From the NCBI GenBank assembly GCA_030605345.1, contig JAUWIN010000018.1, positions 1 to 32,905 on the forward strand: a stretch of DNA of 32,905 nucleotides. Reading direction: 5' to 3'. Under the pieces are notes generated by a model. The model had not been told where the DNA came from, made no database searches, and saw only the letters and a list, made by a program, of their open reading frames with translations. The stretch is from Candidatus Brocadiia bacterium (lineage in GTDB: Bacteria > Planctomycetota > PUPC01). Shown piece by piece: positions 1-7,541 of this stretch. The stretch's first letter is position 1. Every line of letters begins with the position of its first letter. Both the position numbers and the translations under genes were made by a program.

Positions 1-149
1 ATTCCAGCGGTAGGTGCGCTGTTGGCGGCCGAGACCGTGTGACCGCGCCCAGATGAGTGGGGGCCACCTTCTCTTTCGCAGACAGACTCACGAACGATTA
101 CGGGTGTCGGGAGGTGAGTGGTGCGGTGTCAGGCCAACGCGCCTGCGAC

Positions 150-1733
150 TCAGAAGTACATTTTTTCCGCGATGTAGTAGGCGAAATTTGGTTCGCGCTC
201 ATTCGGCTTGGTGTGTTCGATAGCCGCGGCAACCCGCTCAGCCTGGGCCCTTATCTCACACGAGAGCAGCATCATCCTTGCTCCTGCCAACGCTGTATTT
301 CCCACCCGCACCACCTTGTCCGCGGCATTGGGAAGCAAGCCGATGGCGACCGCATTTTCGGGGTTGATGAAGTTTCCGAACCCTCCCGCCAGGTATATCT
401 TGTCGATGTCGTCCAGTTCGATACCATAATACTTGATTAGCAGGTCTTGGTCAGAGCGCAACCCGGCCTTGGCTGTGATAAGCTGGTAGATGTCCTGCTG
501 AGTGATGCTGATTTTTCCTGTGACAGAGAACTCCTCGTTGATTTTTGCCTTCTTGGTCATGATGCCGTTTCGCAGAAGCTCGGCTACGAGGTCGATGAGG
601 CCGGAGCCACAGATTCCTACTGGCGCCTTGTTCCCGATGGTCTCGAAGTTTACCCGGCCGTCGTGTATCCACAGGTTTTTGATAGCGCCCGCAATAGCCC
701 CGACGCCGCACGTGGTGCTGGCGCCTTCGTAGGCACCACCGGCGGCGCAGGATGCGGTCATGATCCGGTCACTGTTCCCCACAGCGACTTCGCCGTTCGT
801 CCCAATGTCGATCAACATGGTAATATCATCATCCAGGTGCATGCCGCAGGCGAGGATGTCGGCGACGGCGTCGGCGCCTGCGTGTCCTCCGATGAGCGGG
901 CCGCCATAAGCCCTACACGCGGGGTTCACCACAAAGCCCAGGCTTGCCGCCTTCGTATTGATGCTTTTCAGGCTGCGTGCCTCGTAGGGTATCACGCCTA
1001 ACCCGCTCACGTCCTCTCCGAAGAAGATATCACGCATGGTGCTGTTTCCGACGGCGACCAGGTCGTATATACGGCTGCGGATCTCGCCGTTCTGCTCCTC
1101 AAAATCCTCCAGGCTCTCATCGATCCCTCTGACGACACATTGCTGCAATTCTTTCAGCCCACCGTCGTGCTGCATGGTGTAGGCGATGCGGGAGATTACG
1201 TCGTTTCCATACGATATCTGTGGGTTCTTCCTGGTCAGGGTGGCAACGTTGCGGCCGTTTTCAAGGTCGAAGACCTGCGTTACCAGGGTGGTTGTGCCGA
1301 CGTCAATCGCCAGGCCGTATATCTCGCCCCGGTAGGGGCCGAGGTCTCCCGCCTCGACGTGAACTACGCGGTCCCCCTCCCGTCGGACGGCTGGGGCGGG
1401 TTCGACCCGGATCGCCAGTGTATCCGTCAGGACTTCGTAGTCCCCGAAATCGCGGATGAACACGTACACATCACACTCGAGTTCGACGACCCTCGCTTGG
1501 CAGGCGAGCCGTTCGTCCGGGCCGAGGCGGTGCTTCTTTTCCGCCTCCGACCTCTCGCCCAGCGCCTCGGCTCCCCTGTCGATCCGGACGACGCAACGGC
1601 CGCACTTGCCCAGGCCGCCGCACTCCGACGCGACCTCTACCCCCAGCTTCTGGGCGTGTTCCAGCAGCGTTCCTTCGAACCCCTCAATGCCTTCGCGCCC
1701 CTTACGGTACTGCGGAAAATACACCCGTCCCAT
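150..1733 (-). CDS. RACo-type corrinoid protein reductive activator (2Fe-2S + ASKHA, DUF4445 family)
   Basis: Proteins of this family reduce inactive Co(II) corrinoid cofactors back to Co(I) in corrinoid methyltransferases, using an N-terminal 2Fe-2S domain and an ATP-hydrolysing ASKHA domain. The sequence shows the plant-ferredoxin-type cluster pattern at Cys38, Cys44, Cys47 and Cys78. A phosphate-binding loop AIDVGTTTL follows at about 142-150, then a second ASKHA motif (DIGTNGEVAVG) and a C-terminal GGFGNFINPENA motif typical of the DUF4445 region. The 527 aa length is slightly below the roughly 600 aa usual for RACo. The ATG is preceded by AGGAG at good spacing. It lies 30 bp downstream of arsR on the same strand and is probably co-transcribed with it. 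No corrinoid methyltransferase is visible in the window, so the partner (acetogenic, methylotrophic or methionine synthase) is unknown. Confidence 0.88.
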   Translation of the reverse strand: MGRVYFPQYRKGREGIEGFEGTLLEHAQKLGVEVASECGGLGKCGRCVVRIDRGAEALGERSEAEKKHRLGPDERLACQARVVELECDVYVFIRDFGDYEVLTDTLAIRVEPAPAVRREGDRVVHVEAGDLGPYRGEIYGLAIDVGTTTLVTQVFDLENGRNVATLTRKNPQISYGNDVISRIAYTMQHDGGLKELQQCVVRGIDESLEDFEEQNGEIRSRIYDLVAVGNSTMRDIFFGEDVSGLGVIPYEARSLKSINTKAASLGFVVNPACRAYGGPLIGGHAGADAVADILACGMHLDDDITMLIDIGTNGEVAVGNSDRIMTASCAAGGAYEGASTTCGVGAIAGAIKNLWIHDGRVNFETIGNKAPVGICGSGLIDLVAELLRNGIMTKKAKINEEFSVTGKISITQQDIYQLITAKAGLRSDQDLLIKYYGIELDDIDKIYLAGGFGNFINPENAVAIGLLPNAADKVVRVGNTALAGARMMLLSCEIRAQAERVAAAIEHTKPNEREPNFAYYIAEKMYF

Positions 1734-1763
1734 AATTCCCTTCTCCTGAAATTGAAGTTTGCC

Positions 1764-2078
1764 TTATGTCTTCCTGCGGGATAATGGCGGTTCGACCGCC
1801 GGATAGTGACGCTCAAGAAGAGCAAACAAAGCCTTGACCAGAGCAGGTCTCTTCAAATAGTAGCAACGCAGGACACCCTCCCGGCGGAAACCCCCGAGGC
1901 CGTTCTCCCTCAGCACCGTCAGGTGCTGCGACACGTTCGGCTGGCGTGCATCCAGCAGGCCGCTGATGTCGCCGACACACTTCACTCCGTTCTGTAGTTC
2001 TGCCAGGATCATCAGGCGGGTAGGGTGGGCGACCACCTTCAACCCTTGGGCCAGTCCGGCCATCTTTTCGTCTTTCAC
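1764..2078 (-). CDS. ArsR-family winged-helix transcriptional repressor
   Basis: This 104 aa protein is a single winged helix-turn-helix domain of the ArsR/SmtB family. These are dimeric repressors released by metals or, in some branches, by small metabolites. The start AHPTRLMILAEL and the recognition region around DARQPNVSQHLTVLRENGL are characteristic. A single Cys sits in NGVKCVGDI, but the usual paired Cys metal site is absent, so the inducer may not be a metal. The GTG start has GGGAG seven bases upstream; an internal ATG at 2063 is the alternative. The gene heads a two-gene unit with the RACo-type activator and has a strong palindrome over its own promoter, which implies autoregulation. 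A role in one-carbon or corrinoid metabolism is inferred from context. Confidence 0.85.
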   Translation of the reverse strand: MKDEKMAGLAQGLKVVAHPTRLMILAELQNGVKCVGDISGLLDARQPNVSQHLTVLRENGLGGFRREGVLRCYYLKRPALVKALFALLERHYPAVEPPLSRRKT

Positions 2079-2119
2079 TATACGCTCCCGTTTCCCGTGG
2101 AGCCTGATAACAGCGGAGC

Positions 2120-2143
2120 TTATATTCGTTTTACCGAATATAA
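2120..2143. promoter_or_regulatory. Operator palindrome of the ArsR-type regulator
   Basis: A perfect inverted repeat with 9-bp arms (TTATATTCG / CGAATATAA) and a 6-bp spacer lies 41 bp upstream of the arsR start. AT-rich 24-bp palindromes of this form are typical ArsR-family sites. It overlaps the -10 element of the arsR promoter, so binding would block RNA polymerase. Confidence 0.75.
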
Positions 2144-2169
2144 TACTCAGCCCACCCCCTGTCTGTCAA
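2140..2169 (-). promoter_or_regulatory. Sigma70-like promoter of arsR-RACo
   Basis: On the minus strand TTGACA (2169-2164) is separated by 18 bp from TATTAT (2145-2140). The -10 element overlaps the operator palindrome. Confidence 0.65.
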
Positions 2170-2210
2170 GTCGAGCCATCGGAACGTTCCGGCTTCGACG
2201 TCGGCGGAAG

Positions 2211-2239
2211 TTGACCCTCGGGGCACCAAGGCGTAAAAT
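2211..2239 (+). promoter_or_regulatory. Sigma70-like promoter for the RAM-domain gene and acpS run
   Basis: TTGACC at 2211-2216, a 17-bp spacer, and TAAAAT at 2234-2239; five of six consensus bases in each box. It lies 46 bp before the start codon at 2286. Confidence 0.6.
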
Positions 2240-2285
2240 ATCCCGCAGCTGGTGCAGCCCGTTTTCAGGTAAGGAGGAGAAGCCG

Positions 2286-2561
2286 ATGGTCACGGCATTT
2301 GTTCTGGTCAGCGCCCACAGGCGCGCGATCAATGAAACCGCAGAGGCCCTGTTGAAAGTGGACGGGGTTGCGGAGGTCCACTCCGTGGCCGGCGAGCACG
2401 ACCTGGTCGCCGTCATCAGGATCAAGACACACGAGCAGCTCGCCGACATCGTCACCAACCGCATGCTGAAGCTGGAGGGCATCGAGCGGACCAGTACCCT
2501 CGTGGCCTTCAAGACCATTAGTAAGCACAACCTGGACCAGATGTTCGGCGGGTCCGATTAG
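2286..2561 (+). CDS. Stand-alone Lrp/AsnC ligand-binding (RAM) domain protein
   Basis: This 91 aa protein corresponds to the C-terminal effector domain of Lrp/AsnC regulators, an ACT-like beta-alpha-beta fold that binds amino acids and oligomerises. The N-terminal DNA-binding helix-turn-helix is missing. Typical features are the start VTAFVLVSA, the middle VDGVAEVHSVAGEHDLVAVIR and the end LEGIERTSTLVAFK. The ATG at 2286 has a near-consensus AAGGAGG upstream; a longer reading frame extends further 5' but has no comparable ribosome site. Stand-alone RAM proteins are known to modulate partner regulators or enzymes. No partner can be named here. acpS follows 45 bp downstream. Confidence 0.85.
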   Translation: MVTAFVLVSAHRRAINETAEALLKVDGVAEVHSVAGEHDLVAVIRIKTHEQLADIVTNRMLKLEGIERTSTLVAFKTISKHNLDQMFGGSD

Positions 2562-2606
2562 GGCACCCGCGCGGCAGGAACTCACCCCCGAAGAGGAAGG
2601 AGAGCC

Positions 2607-2996
2607 TTGAGCATCGCAGGCGTCGGCATCGATGTGGTCGAGGTGGCAAGGATAGCGGACGCAGTTGACAGGTATGGGCGCCGCTTTCTGGAGCGGGTGT
2701 TCACCCAGGCGGAAGCTGATTACTGCCGGTCCCGGGCCGTCCCCGCCCAGCATTTTGCTGGGCGGTTTGCAGTCAAGGAGGCAGTGCTCAAGGCTCTGGC
2801 GACGGGCTGGAGCGGCGGCATACGCTGGCGGGACGTCGAAATCAAACGGGGGCCCTCGGGCCGACCGGAGGTGGAGCTGTCCGGCGCCGCGGCGCGCCGC
2901 GCAGAACAAATGGGCGTCACCAGACTGCACGTGTCTATTTCACACACCAGCGGCTGCGCGGTGGCTAACGCCATAGCGGAAGGGAAGGGCGGATGA
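2607..2996 (+). CDS. acpS: Holo-[acyl-carrier-protein] synthase
   Basis: AcpS transfers 4'-phosphopantetheine from CoA to the conserved serine of acyl carrier protein, making it active for fatty acid synthesis. The N-terminal GVGIDVVEVARI contains the Mg-binding Asp9. The second signature, FAGRFAVKEAVLKAL, carries Glu58. The C-terminal LHVSISHTSGCAVA matches the family end. Its 129 aa are normal for the family. The TTG start is supported by a GAAGGAGA ribosome site. The stop codon overlaps the next gene by ATGA. The likely substrate is the acyl carrier protein encoded at 25206-25436. Confidence 0.93.
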   Translation: MSIAGVGIDVVEVARIADAVDRYGRRFLERVFTQAEADYCRSRAVPAQHFAGRFAVKEAVLKALATGWSGGIRWRDVEIKRGPSGRPEVELSGAAARRAEQMGVTRLHVSISHTSGCAVANAIAEGKGG

Positions 2997-4534
2997 AACC
3001 GAGCTGCGCAGCCCGGGCGCTTTGGTTCGCCGTCTGCCTTGTTGCAGCCGCCTCCGCTGACAGTCGAGCGGAGTCGGGCCTCCCGGGCTACCGTAACCCG
3101 AAAGCAGTTGTCTGCGGCGGCAGGGTTTATCTGTTTGTCGAGGTCGCCGGGGCGCCGGAGACCCCGTGCCTCTGCCTGTGCCAAGATGGGGAGGGCGGCT
3201 GGTCGATAGCTTGCGAACTCCGGGCGGACTACAGTTGTGTGGCACACTCCGCCGGCAGGTTCTACCTTTTCCTGCCGGAGTCAGTCATCGAAGGCGGCAT
3301 AGACGCAGACGCTAAAACGTGGAAGAAGACCGGCCAGACTCGATGGCGGTTCAACTGGCGCCCCCAATCCGCAGAATTCCTCGACGAAACACTGACCGCA
3401 TTCGGCGTAAGCGACGGCACGCTCTATTCGGCTGCGCTGCGCCACCGCCAGCCCGAACCTGACGCGCCGAGCTCGGAGCCGGCCCGCCGGTGGCTCGAGA
3501 GCACCATTCCGACGACAGGGGAGGGCAGGTGCGTAGAGGTCCGGACGGCCCTGGTCGCGGGAAAATTGTGGCTGTTCTGGACCACGGAAGAAGAGGGCGG
3601 CTCGGCCCAGGCGCTGTGGGCTGCGCCCTACGGGCCCGGCGGCACGTCCAAGGCTGCAAAACTGGCGCAGATGGACGGGCACATAGAGTTCGCCCCATCA
3701 GCCCTCGGCGGCAAGCCGATGGTCGTGTACGCGGCGCTTCCCGCCAGGCGTTCGGGGGAGCGCAGCTTGAGTTATCGGATGTATGCCGGGGGGGTCTGGC
3801 GCCCGTTTGAACTCGCCACTGCTGTGGTCAATCCCGTGGGCGAGCAGACCCACGAACTGGACGCCGCCGCCCTCGAGGGAAAGATCCATCTCTTTGTTGG
3901 CGCGGGCTATCCTCTGCCGTTCATGGGCACGATATGGCGCGTCCTTCATAGCATTTACGACGGCGGAGCCTGGGGGGCGCCGCGGACAGTTGCGGCCAAC
4001 CCTCAATTCAACTGGGTCATCGAGCACTCAGGCGCACTTGCCGCCGTGACAGTCGTCGGGCTGCTGATATTGGCGGCCTCGCTTATCCGCTCGACGTTCC
4101 TCCCGCACCGCGCGGTCATTGGCGGCGTCGAATACGTGCTGGCCACGTGGTGGCGGCGTGGTGGCGCATACCTGTTCGACCTTGTCATTGCGCTCGTTGT
4201 CGGCCGCACCGTGCAGGTGCTGTCGGGGCGCGCGCCGGGCGGCGCGGAGACCGTGCCATTGCTTTTTGTGTTTGAACTGTTCTATTTCTCGGCATTTGAG
4301 GCGCGGTCGGGCAGGACGCTGGGCAAGCGCTTGTTCGGGCTGATTGTGGTCAGCCGGAACGGCGGCTATCCAGGCTGGAGGCAGGCGGGGCTTCGAAACC
4401 TGTTCCGGGCAACAGCGGACGTCGTTCTTCCTCTTGGATGGATGGTAGGCTCTCTGGTGCTGCTCAATACCAGGGGGGCACAGCGTGTCGGAGACCTGGC
4501 TGCAGGCACGTATGTTGTCAGACAAAGAAAATAG
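2993..4534 (+). CDS. Secreted-domain membrane protein with C-terminal RDD domain
   Basis: The 513 aa product starts with a signal peptide (about residues 1-27, ending near ASADSRA). A roughly 310-residue extracytoplasmic region follows that appears rich in beta strands and has repeated stretches such as GRVYLFVEV, GRFYLFLPE, GKLWLFWTT and GKIHLFVGA, which suggests a propeller-like fold. A membrane segment lies at about 346-365. From about 380 on there is an RDD domain with further membrane helices and the motifs WRRGGAYLFDLVIALV and GRTLGKRLFGL. RDD proteins are small membrane proteins, some linked to ion transport; the function of this fusion is unknown. It overlaps acpS by 4 bp and lnt by up to 50 bp, so translation is probably coupled. 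Confidence 0.75.
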   Translation: MKPSCAARALWFAVCLVAAASADSRAESGLPGYRNPKAVVCGGRVYLFVEVAGAPETPCLCLCQDGEGGWSIACELRADYSCVAHSAGRFYLFLPESVIEGGIDADAKTWKKTGQTRWRFNWRPQSAEFLDETLTAFGVSDGTLYSAALRHRQPEPDAPSSEPARRWLESTIPTTGEGRCVEVRTALVAGKLWLFWTTEEEGGSAQALWAAPYGPGGTSKAAKLAQMDGHIEFAPSALGGKPMVVYAALPARRSGERSLSYRMYAGGVWRPFELATAVVNPVGEQTHELDAAALEGKIHLFVGAGYPLPFMGTIWRVLHSIYDGGAWGAPRTVAANPQFNWVIEHSGALAAVTVVGLLILAASLIRSTFLPHRAVIGGVEYVLATWWRRGGAYLFDLVIALVVGRTVQVLSGRAPGGAETVPLLFVFELFYFSAFEARSGRTLGKRLFGLIVVSRNGGYPGWRQAGLRNLFRATADVVLPLGWMVGSLVLLNTRGAQRVGDLAAGTYVVRQRK

Positions 4535-6116
4535 CAGGCGAGGTCTCATCATATTATCAACAGCGGCAGCGGCCACTGTGCTGCTGCTTGGCCTCTCATT
4601 CCCCCCGGCGGAGTTGAGTTTTCTGGCCTGGTGTGCGCTGGTGCCCGTGCTGCTGGCGCTCGGCAGGCGATACGGCAAACTGGCCTGGGTGGTCCTGTGG
4701 CTTGCTGGCTGGGCCTCCGGCTCGCTAGGATTCTTCTGGGTAAGGCACGTGACATTCGTCGGCACGTTCCTGCTCGGGTTCTACTTCTCCCTGTATTTCC
4801 TGTTGTTCTGTGCCTCGGTGCGGTGGCTCTCGTTCAAAAGGGGTATTCCGCTGGCGCTGGCGGCGCCGCTGGCTTGGACCGCGCTCGAATGCGTCCGCGG
4901 AGTGTTCCTGACGGGTCTTCCGTGGTTGTTCATCGCACATACCCAGTATAAAGTCCTGCCGGTGATTCAGATAGCCGACCTTACAGGAGCGGCGGGGGTG
5001 ACCTTCTGGGTTGTCGCGGTGAACGGGGCACTGGCGGACGCTGTGTGTTGCTTGTGCCGGCTTCGCCAGGCCGCACGGCGGAGGTGGGTGTTGGCGGCAG
5101 GCGGCGGGGTGCTGCTGCTTTCGGTCTTGGCCCAGTTGTACGGCTCGTACAGGCTGGACAACATCGCAATTAGGAAGGGCCCGCGGATCGCTGTCATCCA
5201 GGGCAACATTCCGCAGAGCGTCAAAAACCTTCTCACGGCCGAGAACATCGAAGACATGTTTCATACCCATGTAAAGTTGACCCAAAAGGCACAGTCGGCG
5301 CTGCAGCCGCCGGACCTGGTGATATGGCCGGAGACGATGGCGCCGCCGGGCTTGTTCGGCAGAGACAGGGTGCGTCGGTACGAAAGCGCGCGCAGACTCG
5401 TCCGCCGGCTTCAGCAGCGTTCGGGGCTGTTGATCGGAGCAGGGCGGTATTCGGTCGAAACCGCCAGAATCCACCAATACAACAGCATCTTTTTCCTCCC
5501 CCAAGGCGGGATAGGCCCGGCAGGATACTACGACAAAATTCACCTGGTGCCGTTCGGCGAATACGTGCCACTGAAGCCGCTCCTGGGGTGGGTTGTCAGC
5601 CCGTTCATTCCTTATAAGGACGGGTTGGAGCCCGGCAGCCGATACAGGTTGTTCGAGCTGAACGGCTGGCATTTCGCCCCTACGATATGTTTCGAGGATG
5701 CATTTCCGCGACTGGTGGCGGATTTCGCCCGTGGCGAGCAGAAGATGGACTTCGTCGTGAACGTCACCAACGAGGGTTGGTTCAAGGACGGCGCCGAGCT
5801 TGACCAGCACCTCGCCATCGCCGTCTTCCGCGCCGTCGAGTGCCGCGCCGGGTTCGTGCGCGCCGCCAACACTGGTATCTCAGCCTTCATATCTCCCACC
5901 GGCCGAAGCCTGTCCACCCTGACCGTCGATGGTAGAGACCGGGAAGTCCGGGGCATACTACACGGATATGCCACCACGACGGACGAAGGTTCGCCCTACC
6001 TGACAGCGGGAGAGTTGTTCGGAGAGTTGTGCGTCGCCGGGTGGGTGTTGTTGACGGGTTGTCTGGCGCTGAGGGGAATGAGGGCGTGGGTCCGGCGGAA
6101 GTTTGGGCGGAGGTAA
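4485..6116 (+). CDS. lnt: Apolipoprotein N-acyltransferase
   Basis: Lnt adds the third acyl chain to the N-terminal cysteine of lipoproteins at the periplasmic face of the inner membrane. Residues 20-225 hold the multi-helix membrane domain (GWASGSLGFFWVRHVTFVG; CVRGVFLTGLPWLFIAHTQY). The rest is a nitrilase-like domain starting near PRIAVIQGNIPQ. The catalytic triad is visible as Glu283 (WPETMAP), Lys351 (YYDKIHLVPFGEY) and Cys402 (PTICFEDAFP), spaced as in E. coli. The GTG at 4485 has a purine-rich AGGGGGG six bases upstream; an ATG at 4512 is a possible alternative. At least two likely lipoproteins in this window (26601 and 28321) would be substrates. Confidence 0.92.
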   Translation: MSETWLQARMLSDKENSRRGLIILSTAAAATVLLLGLSFPPAELSFLAWCALVPVLLALGRRYGKLAWVVLWLAGWASGSLGFFWVRHVTFVGTFLLGFYFSLYFLLFCASVRWLSFKRGIPLALAAPLAWTALECVRGVFLTGLPWLFIAHTQYKVLPVIQIADLTGAAGVTFWVVAVNGALADAVCCLCRLRQAARRRWVLAAGGGVLLLSVLAQLYGSYRLDNIAIRKGPRIAVIQGNIPQSVKNLLTAENIEDMFHTHVKLTQKAQSALQPPDLVIWPETMAPPGLFGRDRVRRYESARRLVRRLQQRSGLLIGAGRYSVETARIHQYNSIFFLPQGGIGPAGYYDKIHLVPFGEYVPLKPLLGWVVSPFIPYKDGLEPGSRYRLFELNGWHFAPTICFEDAFPRLVADFARGEQKMDFVVNVTNEGWFKDGAELDQHLAIAVFRAVECRAGFVRAANTGISAFISPTGRSLSTLTVDGRDREVRGILHGYATTTDEGSPYLTAGELFGELCVAGWVLLTGCLALRGMRAWVRRKFGRR

Positions 6117-6150
6117 TTCCTGCGGGTAACGTGGCCAGCTTCCCAGTCGG

Positions 6151-6180
6151 CCCGATTTTAGGTTGTCCGATTGAATCGGG
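6151..6180 (+). other. Overlapping alternative hairpins between lnt and the mre operon
   Basis: The arm AATCGGG (6174-6180) can pair with CCCGATT at 6151-6157 (16-nt loop). Its first six bases can instead pair with CCGATT at 6167-6172 in a tight hairpin. No T-run follows, so a classical intrinsic terminator is not supported. The rest of 6117-6331 holds only the promoter at 6234. Confidence 0.3.
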
Positions 6181-6233
6181 CGGCTTATAATTGGTTGGAT
6201 GGTTACCGTCGGGCTGCGGGCGACTTTTTCCGC

Positions 6234-6262
6234 TTGACAAACTCGCAGCCTCGCAATATTAT
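6234..6262 (+). promoter_or_regulatory. Strong sigma70-like promoter of the mre operon
   Basis: TTGACA at 6234-6239 (perfect), a 17-bp spacer, and TATTAT at 6257-6262. The predicted transcript would have a leader of about 60 nt before the ATG at 6332, with AGGAGG just upstream of that start. Confidence 0.72.
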
Positions 6263-6331
6263 CAATGAGAGTTCACGGCGCGACCTGCTGCGCTTCGGCT
6301 CAGCCAGTACGCAATTCGGCAGGAGGCATCA

Positions 6332-7222
6332 ATGGGAACCCTGACCAAAACGTTTGTCATTCTGAACTTGGTCTTCGGGATTGCTTTTGTTACCACCAGC
6401 GCTATCGTGCTCTCGCAGCGCACGAATTGGAAGGAGAACTGTCTCCTTGCTCGGAAAGAGCACATGGAAGCCAAGGGCAAGTGGGATGAGAAGGAACTCG
6501 ACTACAAGAACATGGTGAACATCCTTAAGAAAGAAAGGGAGACGGCGAAGGCACACAACGTCAGATTAAAGGATCAACTTACGGACCGTGAGGAGACGAT
6601 TAAAGAAAGAGACCTCAATATCGAGAGGTTGGAGAGTGAGCTCACGGGCGCAAACGCCCGGGCCGACCGGCTCGGCCAGAACGTCGGCCGCCTGACCAGC
6701 GCCTTGGCCGGCGCACGGAAAGAACTGGCCAGTGTGAAGAAAGACTTGGTCGCGACCCGCGTGGAATTAGACGAGCGCAACACCACCGTTGTGGGCCTCC
6801 GCTCGCAGGTCTCAGCCCTCAACCTCAAGCACAGGGACCTGCTCCACAGGTTTGATATTGCGAACGCCCGCATCGATTCCTACAAGAGATACGCGGACAT
6901 AGTCGAGAAGGTTGCACCTGGGGTGCACGCGCGGGCGAGTGGTATCGAGGCGGCACAACAAGAACTTCCTCCAGACCCGCCGATCCGAGCCACGGTCCGG
7001 GCGGTGAACACGGGGATGGGACTGGTGGTGCTGAACGTCGGCACCAGCCACACCCCACCCGTCAAAAAAGGTTATCGGTTCCTCATTCACCGCGGCAGCC
7101 AGTTCGTCGCAGCGGTGACGGTGGTCAACGTCCAGGAGAAAATGTGTGCCACGGAGGTTGCACCACCCACCCCCGACGACACAGTTATCCAAGTCGGCGA
7201 CGCAGCAGTGACCGAGTTCTGA
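6332..7222 (+). CDS. Membrane-anchored coiled-coil protein heading the mre operon
   Basis: This 296 aa protein is not recognised as a named family member. One N-terminal membrane helix (about 7-29) is followed by a long charged heptad-type coiled coil (about 40-175). A compact C-terminal domain (about 215-296) contains GMGLVVLNVGTSHTPPVKKGYRFLIHRG, which resembles the small beta domains of MreC or FlgT-C type envelope proteins. This membrane helix, coiled coil, beta domain plan mirrors MreC itself. It is the first gene after a strong promoter and is followed by a small membrane protein, mreB and mreC, which suggests an envelope-scaffold role in the elongation machinery. That role is inferred. 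The ATG has AGGAGG at good spacing. Confidence 0.7.
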   Translation: MGTLTKTFVILNLVFGIAFVTTSAIVLSQRTNWKENCLLARKEHMEAKGKWDEKELDYKNMVNILKKERETAKAHNVRLKDQLTDREETIKERDLNIERLESELTGANARADRLGQNVGRLTSALAGARKELASVKKDLVATRVELDERNTTVVGLRSQVSALNLKHRDLLHRFDIANARIDSYKRYADIVEKVAPGVHARASGIEAAQQELPPDPPIRATVRAVNTGMGLVVLNVGTSHTPPVKKGYRFLIHRGSQFVAAVTVVNVQEKMCATEVAPPTPDDTVIQVGDAAVTEF

Positions 7223-7250
7223 CCGCCCTTAGCAGTCAGGAGCGTTCGTC

Positions 7251-7508
7251 ATGGCAAAGGCAAAAACTAAAAACGACATCCTAACCATCATCAGCATTGC
7301 CACCTTCGGATTCATCCTCCTGGGAATAACTATCGCCGTCGTCGAGTGGCATTCCTATTCCGGTGAACCGCCGCCGCCGGTGCTCAGCGTGCAGTTCGTT
7401 GACAACCCGGAACTTGTGACGGGTTCCGCCAAATCGACGCCCCGCCCCGACGAAGAAGCCCCGGAGGCCGAAAAGCCGGACATCAGCGAAGAAGCCCCTG
7501 AATTCTGA
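7251..7508 (+). CDS. Small single-pass membrane protein in the mre operon
   Basis: This is an 85 aa protein of unknown function. A membrane helix at about 10-31 (ILTIISIATFGFILLGITIAV) follows a short basic N-terminus. The tail is proline- and acid-rich (EEAPEAEKPDISEEAPEF) and is probably disordered outside the membrane. AGGAG lies 9 bases before the ATG. It sits 28 bp after the coiled-coil gene and 33 bp before mreB, in the same orientation, so it is almost certainly in the same transcript. Confidence 0.65.
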   Translation: MAKAKTKNDILTIISIATFGFILLGITIAVVEWHSYSGEPPPPVLSVQFVDNPELVTGSAKSTPRPDEEAPEAEKPDISEEAPEF

Positions 7509-7541
7509 AAGGGGCAGCCGAGCACCACTGAGGGAGCATAG

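Noticed and set aside
1..91. Possible start of a minus-strand gene (GTG at 91) running off the left edge
   Set aside because: Only 30 codons are visible, with no ribosome site and no recognisable sequence; two frames are open.
4725..5810. Minus-strand open frame of 361 codons across lnt
   Set aside because: Antisense to a gene with the full Lnt catalytic triad; no ribosome site or domain.
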